Assembly: GCA_028865305.1 (NCBI GenBank)
Contig: JAGWKM010000001.1
Span: 58,762-122,761, forward strand
Reading direction: 5' to 3'
DNA: 64,000 bases
Source of the DNA: Patescibacteria group bacterium
GTDB lineage: Bacteria; Patescibacteriota; Minisyncoccia; UBA6257; 2-01-FULL-56-20
In this document: in pieces, positions 51,001-57,603 of the stretch
How positions within the stretch are numbered: the first letter of the stretch is position 1
Layout: every line of letters starts with the position of its first letter
Program-made: the position numbers and the translations under genes
The notes under the pieces: model-generated
Databases searched by the model: none
Told to the model about the DNA's origin: nothing
Seen by the model: only the letters and a program-made list of their open reading frames with translations

Positions 51001-51294
51001 ATTTTTCCAGCCGGTTTCGTTTTCGCAAAGCAGGATGAGGTGATTGTACCGTTCGTTCGAATCCCGCGAAAACCGGTCGCGCGGCGCGACGTACGTTTCG
51101 ACGCCGAGGATCGGTTTTATGCCTGCCTTCTTCGCCGCTTTATAAAATTCCACCGCGCCGTAGAGCACGCCATGATCCGTGAGCGCGATCGAATCCATGC
51201 CCTGCTCTTTAACGCGCGCCACAAGGTCCGGGATTTTTGAAAGCCCGTCGAGGAGGGAGTAGTGGGAGTGGACGTGGAGGTGAGTGAATTTCAT
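48100..51294 (-). CDS. dnaE: DNA polymerase III alpha subunit
   Basis: The replicative polymerase, 1064 aa. The N-terminal PHP domain has HLHVHSHYSLLDG and ALTDHGVLYGAVEF; the polymerase core has the catalytic PDIDIDFSD and GPGRGSAAGSIVSYVLGI; then the tandem HhH (FAGFEQFLTRI) and an OB domain (RTAGLISRIHKIVTKTGQPMAFVTIED, in segments). It is shorter than E. coli DnaE because the C-terminal tau-binding region is reduced. GGAGG lies about 10 nt before the ATG. It has its own terminator. Confidence 0.96.
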   Translation of the reverse strand: MKFTHLHVHSHYSLLDGLSKIPDLVARVKEQGMDSIALTDHGVLYGAVEFYKAAKKAGIKPILGVETYVAPRDRFSRDSNERYNHLILLCENETGWKNLIKLVTKAHLEGFYYKPRVDRDLLREHHEGLIALSACLGGEIAQILLAGKFEEAKQCALAYQELFGVGNYFLEIQKHPHVPESEKLEPLLVKLSEETKIPLVATQDSHYLRSEDASYHDVLLAVQTGNQLSDDDRMTMKEDDFSVLSPEAMAEKFKSIPGGPDAVARTAEIAARCKVELELGKTLLPDFPKPEGKTANRYLRELVEERLPRRFPPEAQTEAVKNRLEYEIGVIEKTGFADYFLIVQDLISWARTHGIAVGPGRGSAAGSIVSYVLGITDINPLTYDLLFERFLNPERIQMPDIDIDFSDLRRDEVLAYAREKYGEDRVARIITFGTMAARAAIRDAGRAMGYSYQFCDQIAKLIPFNPTQGMKEGWLDECLKRVEDLKAIYSSNEEAKKLIDTARHLEGVARHASVHACGTVIAKDPLDERVPLQFAPQDKEILITQFEMHAVEDLGLLKIDFLGLRNLSIIEEAVRLVKELRGETVDVSRLPLDDQKTFQLLQQGDTTSVFQFESSGMRRYMKEIKPTGIEDLIALVALFRPGPMELIPSFIKRKHGEERITYLHPKLEPILKNTYGIGVYQEQMMRIARDLAGYSLAEADTLRKAIGKKIKSLLDEQKEKLTSGMIKNGIPPKIAKEIWELFPPFARYGFNKSHAACYAMIGYQTAYLKAHYPEEFAAATLNAELNDVERISVLVQEAKQSGIEVLGPDANKSYINFTPEGDRLRFGLLAIKNVGSEIAKAIIEERARGGPFAGFEQFLTRIQHKDLNKKSLESLAKSGALDSLGVERNQILENMDDILKFANAMKRGATGNNGHSLFGDSLPAATLKLKPAAPASNNEKLAWEKELIGFYLSEHPVNSHLETLKKYGAKPIADLMAVKNENQIVRTAGLISRIHKIVTKTGQPMAFVTIEDAAQQNIEVVVFNSTYTKTQPVWIDNAVVIVDGKMSRRDGQVKMICENAKRLD

Positions 51295-51425
51295 AATGGT
51301 TATACCTCCATTTTAATGGAAATTTAAGAAAATTTAAATGAAATTTTAATACGGTTCAGCGCCGCGAAATTGTAAGTTTAGCATTTGCTTTTGCGCCATT
51401 TTTCAATAAAATAGTAAAGCAATTC

Positions 51426-51497
51426 GCCACCTTAGCTCAGCGGTAGAGCAACTCTTTTGTAAAGAGAAGGTCCCCGGTTCAAATCCGGGAGGTGGCT
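51426..51497 (+). tRNA. tRNA-Thr (anticodon TGT)
   Basis: Acceptor GCCACCT/AGGTGGC, anticodon loop TTTGTAA (TGT), T-arm CCCGGTTCAAATCCGGG. Upstream TTGCTT and TAAAAT form a promoter. CCA is not encoded. Confidence 0.93.
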
Positions 51498-51543
51498 CAG
51501 CGGCATTGAAAAAAACGCTATTTCAAGTTACCCTATCAGTGTT

Positions 51544-51616
51544 GCCGATGTAGCTCAGTTGGTAGAGCAACTCCATGGTAAGGAGTAGGTCGGCGGTTCA
51601 AGTCCGCCCATCGGCT
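51544..51616 (+). tRNA. tRNA-Thr (anticodon GGT)
   Basis: Acceptor GCCGATG/CATCGGC, anticodon stem ACTCC/GGAGT with loop ATGGTAA (GGT), T-arm GGCGGTTCAAGTCCGCC. It is 46 bp after the other tRNA-Thr and probably co-transcribed. Confidence 0.95.
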
Positions 51617-51639
51617 CGGGGTTAGATTTATAAATAACA

Positions 51640-52626
51640 ATGAATTTTGAATCCCTAAGGAGTGAAAGGATCAGAGAAGAGGCGGAGGCTTATGTTAAAG
51701 AACGGAACCCGGCGAGGCAGTTAATGCAGTTTATTGAACGAAACCGCGGTAAAATCGGTTTAGTCATGGTCCTTTCTGCGTGCGCGGCCATTTTTCCGGA
51801 CAGAACCAAAGAAAAAATTGAAATTACGCCTCAAGTTCGAGAAGAACTGGAAGAGGAGGATAAAATAGCTGATGAGGTTGGTTTATTGCCCATTCTTGCC
51901 ATTGAAGCATGCCAAAGTGTCGCAAATGATAATGAGCGTGGTGCTTATATGGAAAAGTCCGGGAATGCCGGTCGTGTTGTTTCAGGGTTTGAAAAAATGG
52001 AGGGCGGGTTATCTAATAAAGAAGTGGATGGAATCATACGGGCTTTACCTGCGGCGCTGAATGCCGATATTCCCATGGTGGAGTATCGCAATGAGCATAA
52101 AACTCTTGATTCTAAATATGGTAAAAACCTTCAGGAAAAGAGTGAGATAGCCGCCCAGTACGATCGAATCCGTAATAAAATTACGGTTTTGGCCGGAATG
52201 GAAAATGAATCAGCTTCCACGGTTGTTAAAGATATTATCCATGAAGTAGCTCATAGCAAAGATTGGGAATCAAACCGATTATTGACAAAAAAAGAGCGGA
52301 TAGACTTGCTGCGTGATGTTGTTGGCCGTGTAAAATCAGCGGATCGGTATCAGTCATCGTACGTAGAGTCCATTGAAAATGGTGATAGGCGGGAGGAATT
52401 ATATCTAAAAGCCAGCGAATATTTTGCGGAAATAAATGCAGAATATTTCACCCATAATACCCTGCTCCCAGAAGGCGACCGCAGGATTGTAGAGCGTGTT
52501 ATTATCGAATCGAAAGTTGATAAGGAATTTACGCGCCGAACGGTTGCGGCATTTAATAAAACCATCAAGCAGATCGTAGCGCGCCATCAAGGCCGGCAGA
52601 GCCCAATGTTAGCATGGAGTCGTTGA
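51640..52626 (+). CDS. Putative membrane-attached metallopeptidase, 328 aa
   Basis: A hydrophobic segment (GKIGLVMVLSACAAIF) near residue 45 is followed by a soluble part. HEVAHSKDWE at about residue 206 is an HExxH zinc motif, and EYFAEINAEYF about 55 residues later could supply the third ligand (Glu), as in gluzincin-type enzymes. No named family is recognised. Base composition is visibly more A/T-rich than the neighbours. Its stop overlaps the next gene's start by 13 nt, so the two are translationally coupled. Placed right after two tRNA genes, the pair may be acquired. Confidence 0.6.
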   Translation: MNFESLRSERIREEAEAYVKERNPARQLMQFIERNRGKIGLVMVLSACAAIFPDRTKEKIEITPQVREELEEEDKIADEVGLLPILAIEACQSVANDNERGAYMEKSGNAGRVVSGFEKMEGGLSNKEVDGIIRALPAALNADIPMVEYRNEHKTLDSKYGKNLQEKSEIAAQYDRIRNKITVLAGMENESASTVVKDIIHEVAHSKDWESNRLLTKKERIDLLRDVVGRVKSADRYQSSYVESIENGDRREELYLKASEYFAEINAEYFTHNTLLPEGDRRIVERVIIESKVDKEFTRRTVAAFNKTIKQIVARHQGRQSPMLAWSR

Positions 52627-53051
52627 ATTACATAGTTATATTTGACGCAGAGTATCGTGCCCGGGCATTTCTTCGAAGAGAAGGCAATGGATTTTTTATA
52701 CTTGAGGCGGTAAACGGTTTTGCAAATGAAGATGTAGCTACTTTTTTGAAGTCCATGGCGGAACGCGAACTATTACTTCGAATCGGCGGGCCAGAGGGCG
52801 AAATTGAAAAAATCAAACCATTAGACCGAAGGTATTTCTTGGCGATGCTTCAGGGATTAGAGAGAGGGGGATTTGTCGCGAGGCCGATCGAGGAATATCA
52901 GAAACAATTTTTATTGCAATTGAATGATAGTGCGTTCGACGTGGCGCGTAATGCAGCCATGGGAGATCTTTTGAACGTGAAAGAAGGGAAAACAGACGAA
53001 TTTTTAAAAGATTTGCGCGAAGGATTGGCACTAATCAATCTTCGGGAATGA
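52614..53051 (+). CDS. Hypothetical protein coupled to the metallopeptidase-like gene, 145 aa
   Basis: A soluble acidic alpha/beta protein (YIVIFDAEYRARAFLRREGNGFFILEAV, then VATFLKSMAERELLLRIGGPEGEIEKI). No family is recognised. The ATG lies inside the last codons of the upstream gene, implying co-expression; it may be an inhibitor, substrate or partner of the peptidase-like protein. A/T content is higher than average, as for its partner. Confidence 0.55.
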   Translation: MESLNYIVIFDAEYRARAFLRREGNGFFILEAVNGFANEDVATFLKSMAERELLLRIGGPEGEIEKIKPLDRRYFLAMLQGLERGGFVARPIEEYQKQFLLQLNDSAFDVARNAAMGDLLNVKEGKTDEFLKDLREGLALINLRE

Positions 53052-53102
53052 ATCCTGTTCTTTTACTTGCTTTTATGAAGGGTTCATGATATCATCTTAC
53101 CC

Positions 53103-53282
53103 ATGGCTAAAGTAAAACGTTCCGATAATTTGATCACCCTTCGCTGCTCCGTTTGCAAGCGGCGGAATTATTATGTCCACAAGAACAAGAAATCCGTCGA
53201 GCGGAAAGTTGAATTGAAAAAATTCTGTCCGTGGTGCCGCAAACAGACCGTGCATAAGGAAGGAAGATTGACGGGGAAGTAG
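53103..53282 (+). CDS. rpmG: 50S ribosomal protein L33
   Basis: A 59-aa zinc-ribbon form: CSVCKRRNYYVHKNKK and FCPWCRKQTVHKEGR carry two CxxC pairs (zinc-binding, C+ type). TATCAT at 53090-53095 lies 7 nt before the ATG, giving a leaderless mRNA. It is followed by tRNA-Trp, a pairing often seen before secE/nusG, but those genes do not follow here. Confidence 0.93.
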   Translation: MAKVKRSDNLITLRCSVCKRRNYYVHKNKKSVERKVELKKFCPWCRKQTVHKEGRLTGK

Positions 53283-53283
53283 A

Positions 53284-53340
53284 ATGGAGAATGGAGAATG
53301 GGTTCACCCTTCCTGCTTTCTACGTTATACTTTCTACTGT
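53284..53340. repeat. Heptad-repeat tract containing the tRNA-Trp promoter
   Basis: GAATGGAGA units on the left, CTTTCTACGTTATACTTTCTAC on the right; the TATACT inside the right arm is a plausible -10 for tRNA-Trp. Confidence 0.6.
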
Positions 53341-53346
53341 CATACA

Positions 53347-53417
53347 GGGGGTATCGTTCAATGGTAGGACAGCGGTCTCCAAAACCGCCAATCTGGGTTC
53401 AATTCCTAGTGCCCCCG
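53347..53417 (+). tRNA. tRNA-Trp (anticodon CCA)
   Basis: Acceptor GGGGGTA/TGCCCCC, anticodon stem GCGGT/ACCGC with loop CTCCAAA (CCA), T-loop TTCAATT, discriminator G as expected for Trp. Confidence 0.92.
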
Positions 53418-53690
53418 CTCGATTGGCCTTTTGATTTTACCCGGATTTGCTCGCGGTAGGCCGCTATTTTGCATGGATATTGGATTCATCGCTCAAATTG
53501 AGCTTGCTTAACTTCCGCACGGGTTGTGCGCGCTTGTGCCCGCTTTTCATTTCTCCGTTTGGTATTCCGGGGTAATATCCTTGATATTTGTCTTTATTTG
53601 GTCCGTTCGGCAAAAAATACATTAAATTTTAATGTGGATTTTTTTGGTCGAGAACTTCTTTAATATTTTTTTAATATTTTTGTGCTATGG
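53418..53690. other. Gene-free stretch after tRNA-Trp
   Basis: No gene, tRNA or clear terminator is seen. The right half is A/T-rich with two TTAATATTTTT blocks that may hold the promoter of the next gene. Confidence 0.4.
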
Positions 53691-54350
53691 ATGAGGAAAG
53701 TCGAAATATTCAATCAAAAAATGAAAAGCTATTTAACTTACGTCATTTGGATTGCATTGGGGCTCATTGTCTGCATTTCTTTTCTCCGCAAAAGCCAAGC
53801 ACCGACGGAGAAGCCTTTGGCGGCATTGAACGGCAAGGTAAAAAATCTAGTGGCGGCAGTGGCGGCAAAATCGTTGGAGCTTGATACGCCGAAGAAAGCG
53901 GCGATTTGCCGGACGGACGGTTCTTTGCCGGACCACGGCTGCACGCCGGGAGCGGTCTTCGCCTCGGCTGCGCTCGCGGATATCTGCACCGCGGGATATT
54001 CGAAATCGGTCCGGAGCGTGACAACCGCGGCCAAGAAGAAGATTTATGCTGCTTACGGGCTTGCCTACCCGCAGGCGCGTGGCGCCTTCGAGGCTGACCA
54101 TTTGGTTCCGTTGGAACTTGGCGGCAGCAATGACTTCGCAAACCTTTGGCCGGAAGCTGCGGATCCGCCGCCGGGCTTCAAAGAAAAGGATATCGTCGAA
54201 AATTATCTGCACGAAGAGGCGTGTGCGGGCAACATCGATCTCAAAACGGCGCAGGTGCTCGTGGCTGATAATTGGCTTGCGGTGTACGGCAGTTTGAGCC
54301 CGGAAGAGATCGCGGCTTTGAAGGCGCGATTCGTGAATTGGGGCAATTAG
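53691..54350 (+). CDS. Membrane-anchored or secreted HNH-type endonuclease
   Basis: An N-terminal membrane helix (YVIWIALGLIVCISFL) leads to a periplasmic or external domain with ICRTDGSLPDHGCTPGAV and the catalytic signature FEADHLVPLELGGSNDFANLWPEA (split), typical of HNH-like nucleases of the form DH-x-PL-x-GG-N-NLWP. Cys pairs outside the helix fit an exported protein. It could degrade DNA for nucleotide uptake, in keeping with comEC in this genome; that link is inference. The start is uncertain among 53682 (GTG), 53691 and 53721. Confidence 0.75.
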   Translation: MRKVEIFNQKMKSYLTYVIWIALGLIVCISFLRKSQAPTEKPLAALNGKVKNLVAAVAAKSLELDTPKKAAICRTDGSLPDHGCTPGAVFASAALADICTAGYSKSVRSVTTAAKKKIYAAYGLAYPQARGAFEADHLVPLELGGSNDFANLWPEAADPPPGFKEKDIVENYLHEEACAGNIDLKTAQVLVADNWLAVYGSLSPEEIAALKARFVNWGN

Positions 54351-54413
54351 TCCGTGATCAGCAAAGAAATGCAAAAAAACACAAACCAACCAAACAAATT
54401 ATCAAACAAAATT

Positions 54414-54722
54414 ATGGATTTCAAACCGACTTTGTTGACCCGTTTCCTTCTCCGCTTTACCCCCGCTTGGGGGCTGAATCGGCTGGCCATGGAAATGGGC
54501 TTTCCGCCGGTGGATTTTTTGAGGCATTTGCACCGAATTTTCTCATCGGCGGAGCGGGTGGATATTTTGCCGGTAGAAAGCGGACTTCGGGGATTCCAAT
54601 TGGTGCTTGATGGTTTATTTTCCCTGTATTTTTATCAGGACGGGGATCATTTTGCCTACGACGGATTTGAAATAGGGGAGTATGAGAAAGGGAATGTGGC
54701 CATTTTTGACAGATTTCGCTGA
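54414..54722 (+). CDS. Hypothetical protein, 102 aa
   Basis: A soluble protein starting MDFKPTLLTRFLLRFTPAWGLNRLAMEMGF, with a middle resembling a small sensory or binding domain (VDILPVESGLRGFQLVLDGLFSLYFYQDGDHFAYDGFEI). No family is recognised. No good ribosome-binding site precedes the Met at 54414; the longer frame from 54354 is Asn/Lys-rich. Support is moderate to low. Confidence 0.4.
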   Translation: MDFKPTLLTRFLLRFTPAWGLNRLAMEMGFPPVDFLRHLHRIFSSAERVDILPVESGLRGFQLVLDGLFSLYFYQDGDHFAYDGFEIGEYEKGNVAIFDRFR

Positions 54723-54751
54723 AGGATATGAAATTTCCGTGAATTAACAGT

Positions 54752-54778
54752 TTGACTTTTTTCGCGGCGTGCTAAAAT
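54752..54778 (+). promoter_or_regulatory. Promoter of the structured RNA
   Basis: TTGACT (54752-54757) and TAAAAT (54773-54778), spacer 15 nt, no reading frame downstream. Confidence 0.6.
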
Positions 54779-54784
54779 GGAATT

Positions 54785-54940
54785 AGATTCCGCCCTAGAT
54801 CTGGATCAAACAATTCATTTCGGGAGGATAACATTGCTGTCGCCCGTGGGCTTCAGTTGAGTCCACCCACCTGGCGCAAAGCCAGAGATCTTAGCGGAAT
54901 CAGACTAAAAAATCGACATTGCCTGTCGATTTTTTAGTCG
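54785..54940 (+). ncRNA. Structured small RNA (6S-RNA-like candidate)
   Basis: Ends pair in a long closing stem: GATTCCGC (54786-54793) with GCGGAATC (54894-54901), continued by CTAGATCTGG with CCAGAGATCT. Inside is an unpaired 5' stretch and an apical hairpin GTGGGCTT/GAGTCCAC closed by GCC/GGC. A strong terminator follows: GACTAAAAAATCGACA / TGTCGATTTTTTAGTC (54903-54939). Own promoter, no coding frame. The shape (long closing stem, central bubble, apical stem) suggests 6S RNA, but the sequence match is not secure. The SRP RNA tetraloop motif is absent. Confidence 0.6.
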
Positions 54941-54971
54941 CAATTCGCAGGGATAAGGACCCTGATATTGA

Positions 54972-55325
54972 TCAAAGAGCAGTTCCCTCATCGCTTATTT
55001 CTTTCTCCGTGTTGCTGATCTTTGCTGCCAGAATGAAATCATTTTCCGACAGTCCGCCAATCGCGTGCGTCCAAAGTTCGAATCGTACCAGATTGTAGAA
55101 GATATAGATGTCCGGATGGTGCTGTTCCGCTTCGGCTATTTCCGCGACCTTATTCACAAATGCCATTGCGGCCTTGAAATCTTTGAATTTGAACTCGCGG
55201 GAGATCTTTTTTCCGTCTATTACCTTCCATGCGGGTGCCTGTGCGGTAAATTCCGCAAGCAGGTCGCCTTCCAGGGGCAGCGTGCCGCCCTCGCAGGGGA
55301 CGCAGTGTTTTTTAGATAGGTCCAT
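54972..55325 (-). CDS. Pterin-4a-carbinolamine dehydratase-like protein
   Basis: A 117-aa PCD/DCoH-type protein. The active-site pattern is complete: AEQHHPDIYIFYNLVRFELWTHAIGGLSENDFILAAKI (broken here by family spacing), with the His-His-Pro and later His and Asp. It recycles hydroxylated pterin cofactors, or in many bacteria has an unknown role. No aromatic hydroxylase is nearby. On the minus strand TATAAT lies 7 nt before the ATG at 55325, so the start is leaderless and firm. Confidence 0.88.
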   Translation of the reverse strand: MDLSKKHCVPCEGGTLPLEGDLLAEFTAQAPAWKVIDGKKISREFKFKDFKAAMAFVNKVAEIAEAEQHHPDIYIFYNLVRFELWTHAIGGLSENDFILAAKISNTEKEISDEGTAL

Positions 55326-55410
55326 GAGTGTAATTATACAATAGGGAAAATAAAAATCCGCGCTTAAAAAAGGTCGGTCCAATAAAATCGTTTTCAAATG
55401 CGGTTTTTTC

Positions 55411-55552
55411 TTTTCGTCGGGCCGCCGGGAATGGAACAAAAATTTCCTTCGGAAATTTTTCTGGAAACCCACGGTTTCCAGTGCCTTCCTACACGGAAGG
55501 GGCAACCTGCCCCTTCCGACCTATCCCCTCGTTCGATTCCCGTCGATCCTCC
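55411..55552. repeat. Palindromic element mimicking the 3' end of tRNA-Pro
   Basis: 55411-55437 repeats the tRNA-Pro 3' end and flank (26 of 27 bases). 55531-55552 carries a partial inverted copy (GTTCGATTCCCG). Between them are hairpins AAAAATTTCC/GGAAATTTTT, CTGGAAACC/GGTTTCCAG and GGAAGGGGC/GCCCCTTCC. The layout equals that beside tRNA-Leu. Confidence 0.75.
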
Positions 55553-55557
55553 TTAAA

Positions 55558-55584
55558 TGAAAAACGACCGAACGGTCGTTTTTC
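55558..55584. terminator. Terminator of tRNA-Pro
   Basis: AAAAACGACCG / CGGTCGTTTTT with loop AA; symmetrical. Confidence 0.75.
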
Positions 55585-55591
55585 ATTTTCG

Positions 55592-55662
55592 TCGGGCCGC
55601 CGGGAATCGAACCCGGGCCTTACGCACCCCATGCGCAAATACTGCCATTATACGACGGCCCG
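55592..55662 (-). tRNA. tRNA-Pro (anticodon GGG)
   Basis: Minus strand: acceptor CGGGCCG/CGGCCCG with C1-G72 as expected for Pro, anticodon stem TGCGC/GCGTA with loop ATGGGGT (GGG), T-arm CCGGGTTCGATTCCCGG, A73. CCA is not encoded. Confidence 0.92.
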
Positions 55663-55740
55663 TTTTATGCGAGTTTATGATACCTTATTTGCCGCAAAAG
55701 CAAAACTTGCCTATTTGGGCTGATTTTATATCATAAAGAC

Positions 55741-56103
55741 ATGAACAACATAGAACAAATGCCGGGGGCAGAGGGAGTTTCGGTCGAAGCTTTTAAAAAT
55801 ATGTCGCCGAATCAGCGTCATGAGTTCGTAAAGGTCAGTTTGAGTCCAGAGCAGGCGGGGGCGTATTCCGAGGCCGATATTGATGCTATTGTTAATCTCA
55901 CTGCGCGGCTTTTAAATAGCGAATTGCCTGATACGGTTCAGAGTGCCTTGGGCCTTGCAAAAGAATTGCGTATGGATGCGATTAAGGAGATAGGCCCGTC
56001 TGCCGGCCGCGTTTATGCAAAAGATGCCGAGGGGAATGTGGTAGCTTCAGGATCGAATAAGATCGAAGCAATGAAAAAAGCTCAAGAAGAAAGAGCTATT
56101 TAA
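55741..56103 (+). CDS. Hypothetical protein, 120 aa
   Basis: An acidic soluble helical protein (VEAFKNMSPNQRHEFVKVSLSPEQAGAY, then a C-terminal GRVYAKDAEGNVVASGSNKIEAMKKAQEE). No family is recognised. TATCAT lies 6 nt before the ATG, giving a leaderless mRNA, and a strong terminator follows the stop, so the gene is a well-defined single unit. Confidence 0.6.
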   Translation: MNNIEQMPGAEGVSVEAFKNMSPNQRHEFVKVSLSPEQAGAYSEADIDAIVNLTARLLNSELPDTVQSALGLAKELRMDAIKEIGPSAGRVYAKDAEGNVVASGSNKIEAMKKAQEERAI

Positions 56104-56113
56104 AAAAATGGGA

Positions 56114-56145
56114 GGCCTCGCACGTTTCCGTGCGAGGCCTTTTTT
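56114..56145 (+). terminator. Terminator after the 120-aa gene
   Basis: GGCCTCGCAC / GTGCGAGGCC with loop GTTTCC is followed by six T. Confidence 0.85.
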
Positions 56146-56395
56146 AGTTGATGCCGCTACTATTGCGGAGGAGCGCCGCGAGCTTCGCGGCCTGCCGTTC
56201 TATTTCCGAACGTTTTTCGGGTTGCATTTCCTCCAATTGGAGGTTTAGCAACCTTTCGTTCAAATCATGGCAAGCGGGGAGGGGGCAGCTTTGCAAGTGT
56301 CCCCGGACTTGCTTGCCAATCGTCTCGTTTTGCACGAGCTCCGAGACCTGCTCGACCGTGAGGTCGGCAAGTATGGCGCATAGACCTTCTTCCAA
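56144..56395 (-). CDS. Small zinc-finger-like protein, 83 aa
   Basis: Contains HLQSCPLPACHDLNERL, an HxxxC-x4-C arrangement like the anti-sigma zinc fingers (zf-HC2), within a helical protein. A perfect Shine-Dalgarno core GGAGGTGATC lies on the minus strand; a TTG at 56395, 8 nt downstream of GGAGG, is therefore the likely start. Earlier GTG/TTG codons overlap the ribosome-binding site. No sigma factor gene is adjacent, so an anti-sigma role is speculative. Confidence 0.55.
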   Translation of the reverse strand: MEEGLCAILADLTVEQVSELVQNETIGKQVRGHLQSCPLPACHDLNERLLNLQLEEMQPEKRSEIERQAAKLAALLRNSSGIN

Positions 56396-56473
56396 GCGGA
56401 TCACCTCCAATTAATAAAAAATCCCAGCAAAATATCTGGAATAATAATATAATACTTTTAAATTAGGGTCAAA

Positions 56474-56710
56474 TTATGCGGAATCGGTGACGGCGGCCGT
56501 TTTGGAAGCCGCAATGGAAGTTTTCCGGTTCGCTTTTTTGGCGATCGTCCGCATGCAGGCGGTGCAGATCAAGACGCGTTTGCCCTGAACACGCGCCCAC
56601 TGGAGATTGGGGTATTTGCGGGACCAGTTTACCGGATTGTAGTGGCCGCGGAGGAGTTTCCGTTCGCCTTGCATTTGGGATCCTTTTCCGCAGAGTGCGC
56701 ACTTTCTCAT
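56474..56710 (-). CDS. rpmB: 50S ribosomal protein L28
   Basis: A 78-aa L28 with the N-terminal CALCGKGSQMQGER zinc-type motif (C-x2-C, later C-x2-C in ICTACMRT), GHYNPVNWSRKYPNLQWAR and a basic C-terminus. On the minus strand TATAAT lies 7 nt before the ATG, giving a leaderless mRNA. Confidence 0.95.
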   Translation of the reverse strand: MRKCALCGKGSQMQGERKLLRGHYNPVNWSRKYPNLQWARVQGKRVLICTACMRTIAKKANRKTSIAASKTAAVTDSA

Positions 56711-56788
56711 GGGAGAGATTATAGGTTAAATTTGATGGAAAAGCAAGCCTTCCGTTATCTGGATTTGATTTAAAATCCAGAGCTTGGG

Positions 56789-56924
56789 AAATGACTGATT
56801 AATAATATCTAATTAATAATGACTGATTAATAATGAATACCTAATGTCCGAACGTCCCCATGAATTTTTAATTTGGCATTCGTTATTCATTATTAATGAG
56901 ACATTATTAATTTTTTAAACTGGG
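56789..56924. repeat. Palindromic A/T-rich heptad-repeat element
   Basis: ATGACTGATTAATAATATCT and ATGACTGATTAATAATGAAT on the left; TTCGTTATTCATTATTAATG and GACATTATTAATTTT on the right. Located between rpmB and hsp20. Confidence 0.7.
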
Positions 56925-56948
56925 CGCTCGGGATAGTATCGCAAATCC

Positions 56949-57497
56949 TTAATCCAACCTAACCTTCAAATTCTTCACCTTTCTTTTGTTCGCCTTCGGC
57001 AGCCGTATGGTCAAAATGCCGTTTTTGAATCCGACGCTTGCGCCGTCGGGATTGACCTCTTCGGGGAAAATGATCGTCCGGGCGAACTTGCCCCAGTAGC
57101 ATTCCTGGCAAAGGTAATTTTCATCATCGACTTCCCGCGTGCGATGGCGTAGGCCCTTGATGGCGATGGATTCGTGCGTGACTTGGATGTCAATATCTTC
57201 CGGTTTGACGCCGGCAATAGCTGATTCGATGACTATTTCGCCGGGCGTTTGGAAAACATCCACGGTGAGTTCGCCGGCCGGTTCGGTATCGTCCCAGGTT
57301 TTTTCATCATCGGTTTCTACGAGTTTCGGCCTGGAGCTTTTGGCCCGCGTCTGAAGGGTGCTTGCCTTCGCAAGTTCTGTTTCGTATTCCGGTTCTGCCG
57401 CCGTTTCCTGTATTTCTTCGTCCGGCTCCGCCGTTTCCTCTGTATTCTTGGCGGTTGATCCGCCTGCAAGATTTTCAAAAAATTGTTCGTCGTTCAT
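56949..57497 (-). CDS. Small heat shock protein, Hsp20/alpha-crystallin family
   Basis: An ATP-independent holdase. The acidic N-terminal 75 residues (TEETAEPDEEIQETAAEPEYE) are unusual. The alpha-crystallin domain follows: ELTVDVFQTPGEIVIESAIAGVKPEDIDIQV, IAIKGLRHRTRE, and the late GKFARTIIFPEEVNPDGASVGFKNGILTIRLPK (motif A-x-x-x-n-G-v-L). It includes CQEC in the loop, as in several CPR homologues. AGGT lies upstream of the ATG. Confidence 0.92.
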   Translation of the reverse strand: MNDEQFFENLAGGSTAKNTEETAEPDEEIQETAAEPEYETELAKASTLQTRAKSSRPKLVETDDEKTWDDTEPAGELTVDVFQTPGEIVIESAIAGVKPEDIDIQVTHESIAIKGLRHRTREVDDENYLCQECYWGKFARTIIFPEEVNPDGASVGFKNGILTIRLPKANKRKVKNLKVRLD

Positions 57498-57603
57498 TTG
57501 ATAAACCTGCTAATTTACTAATTTTACGAAATTACGAACGTATGGATCGCGTGCGGGGATGATGAGTGCGTCAGCAATTTCGTATTATTCGCGAATTGGC
57601 ACG

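Noticed and set aside
54785-54940. SRP RNA (ffs) as identity of the structured RNA
   Set aside because: The conserved GGAA-loop and asymmetric internal loop sequence of SRP RNA is not present.
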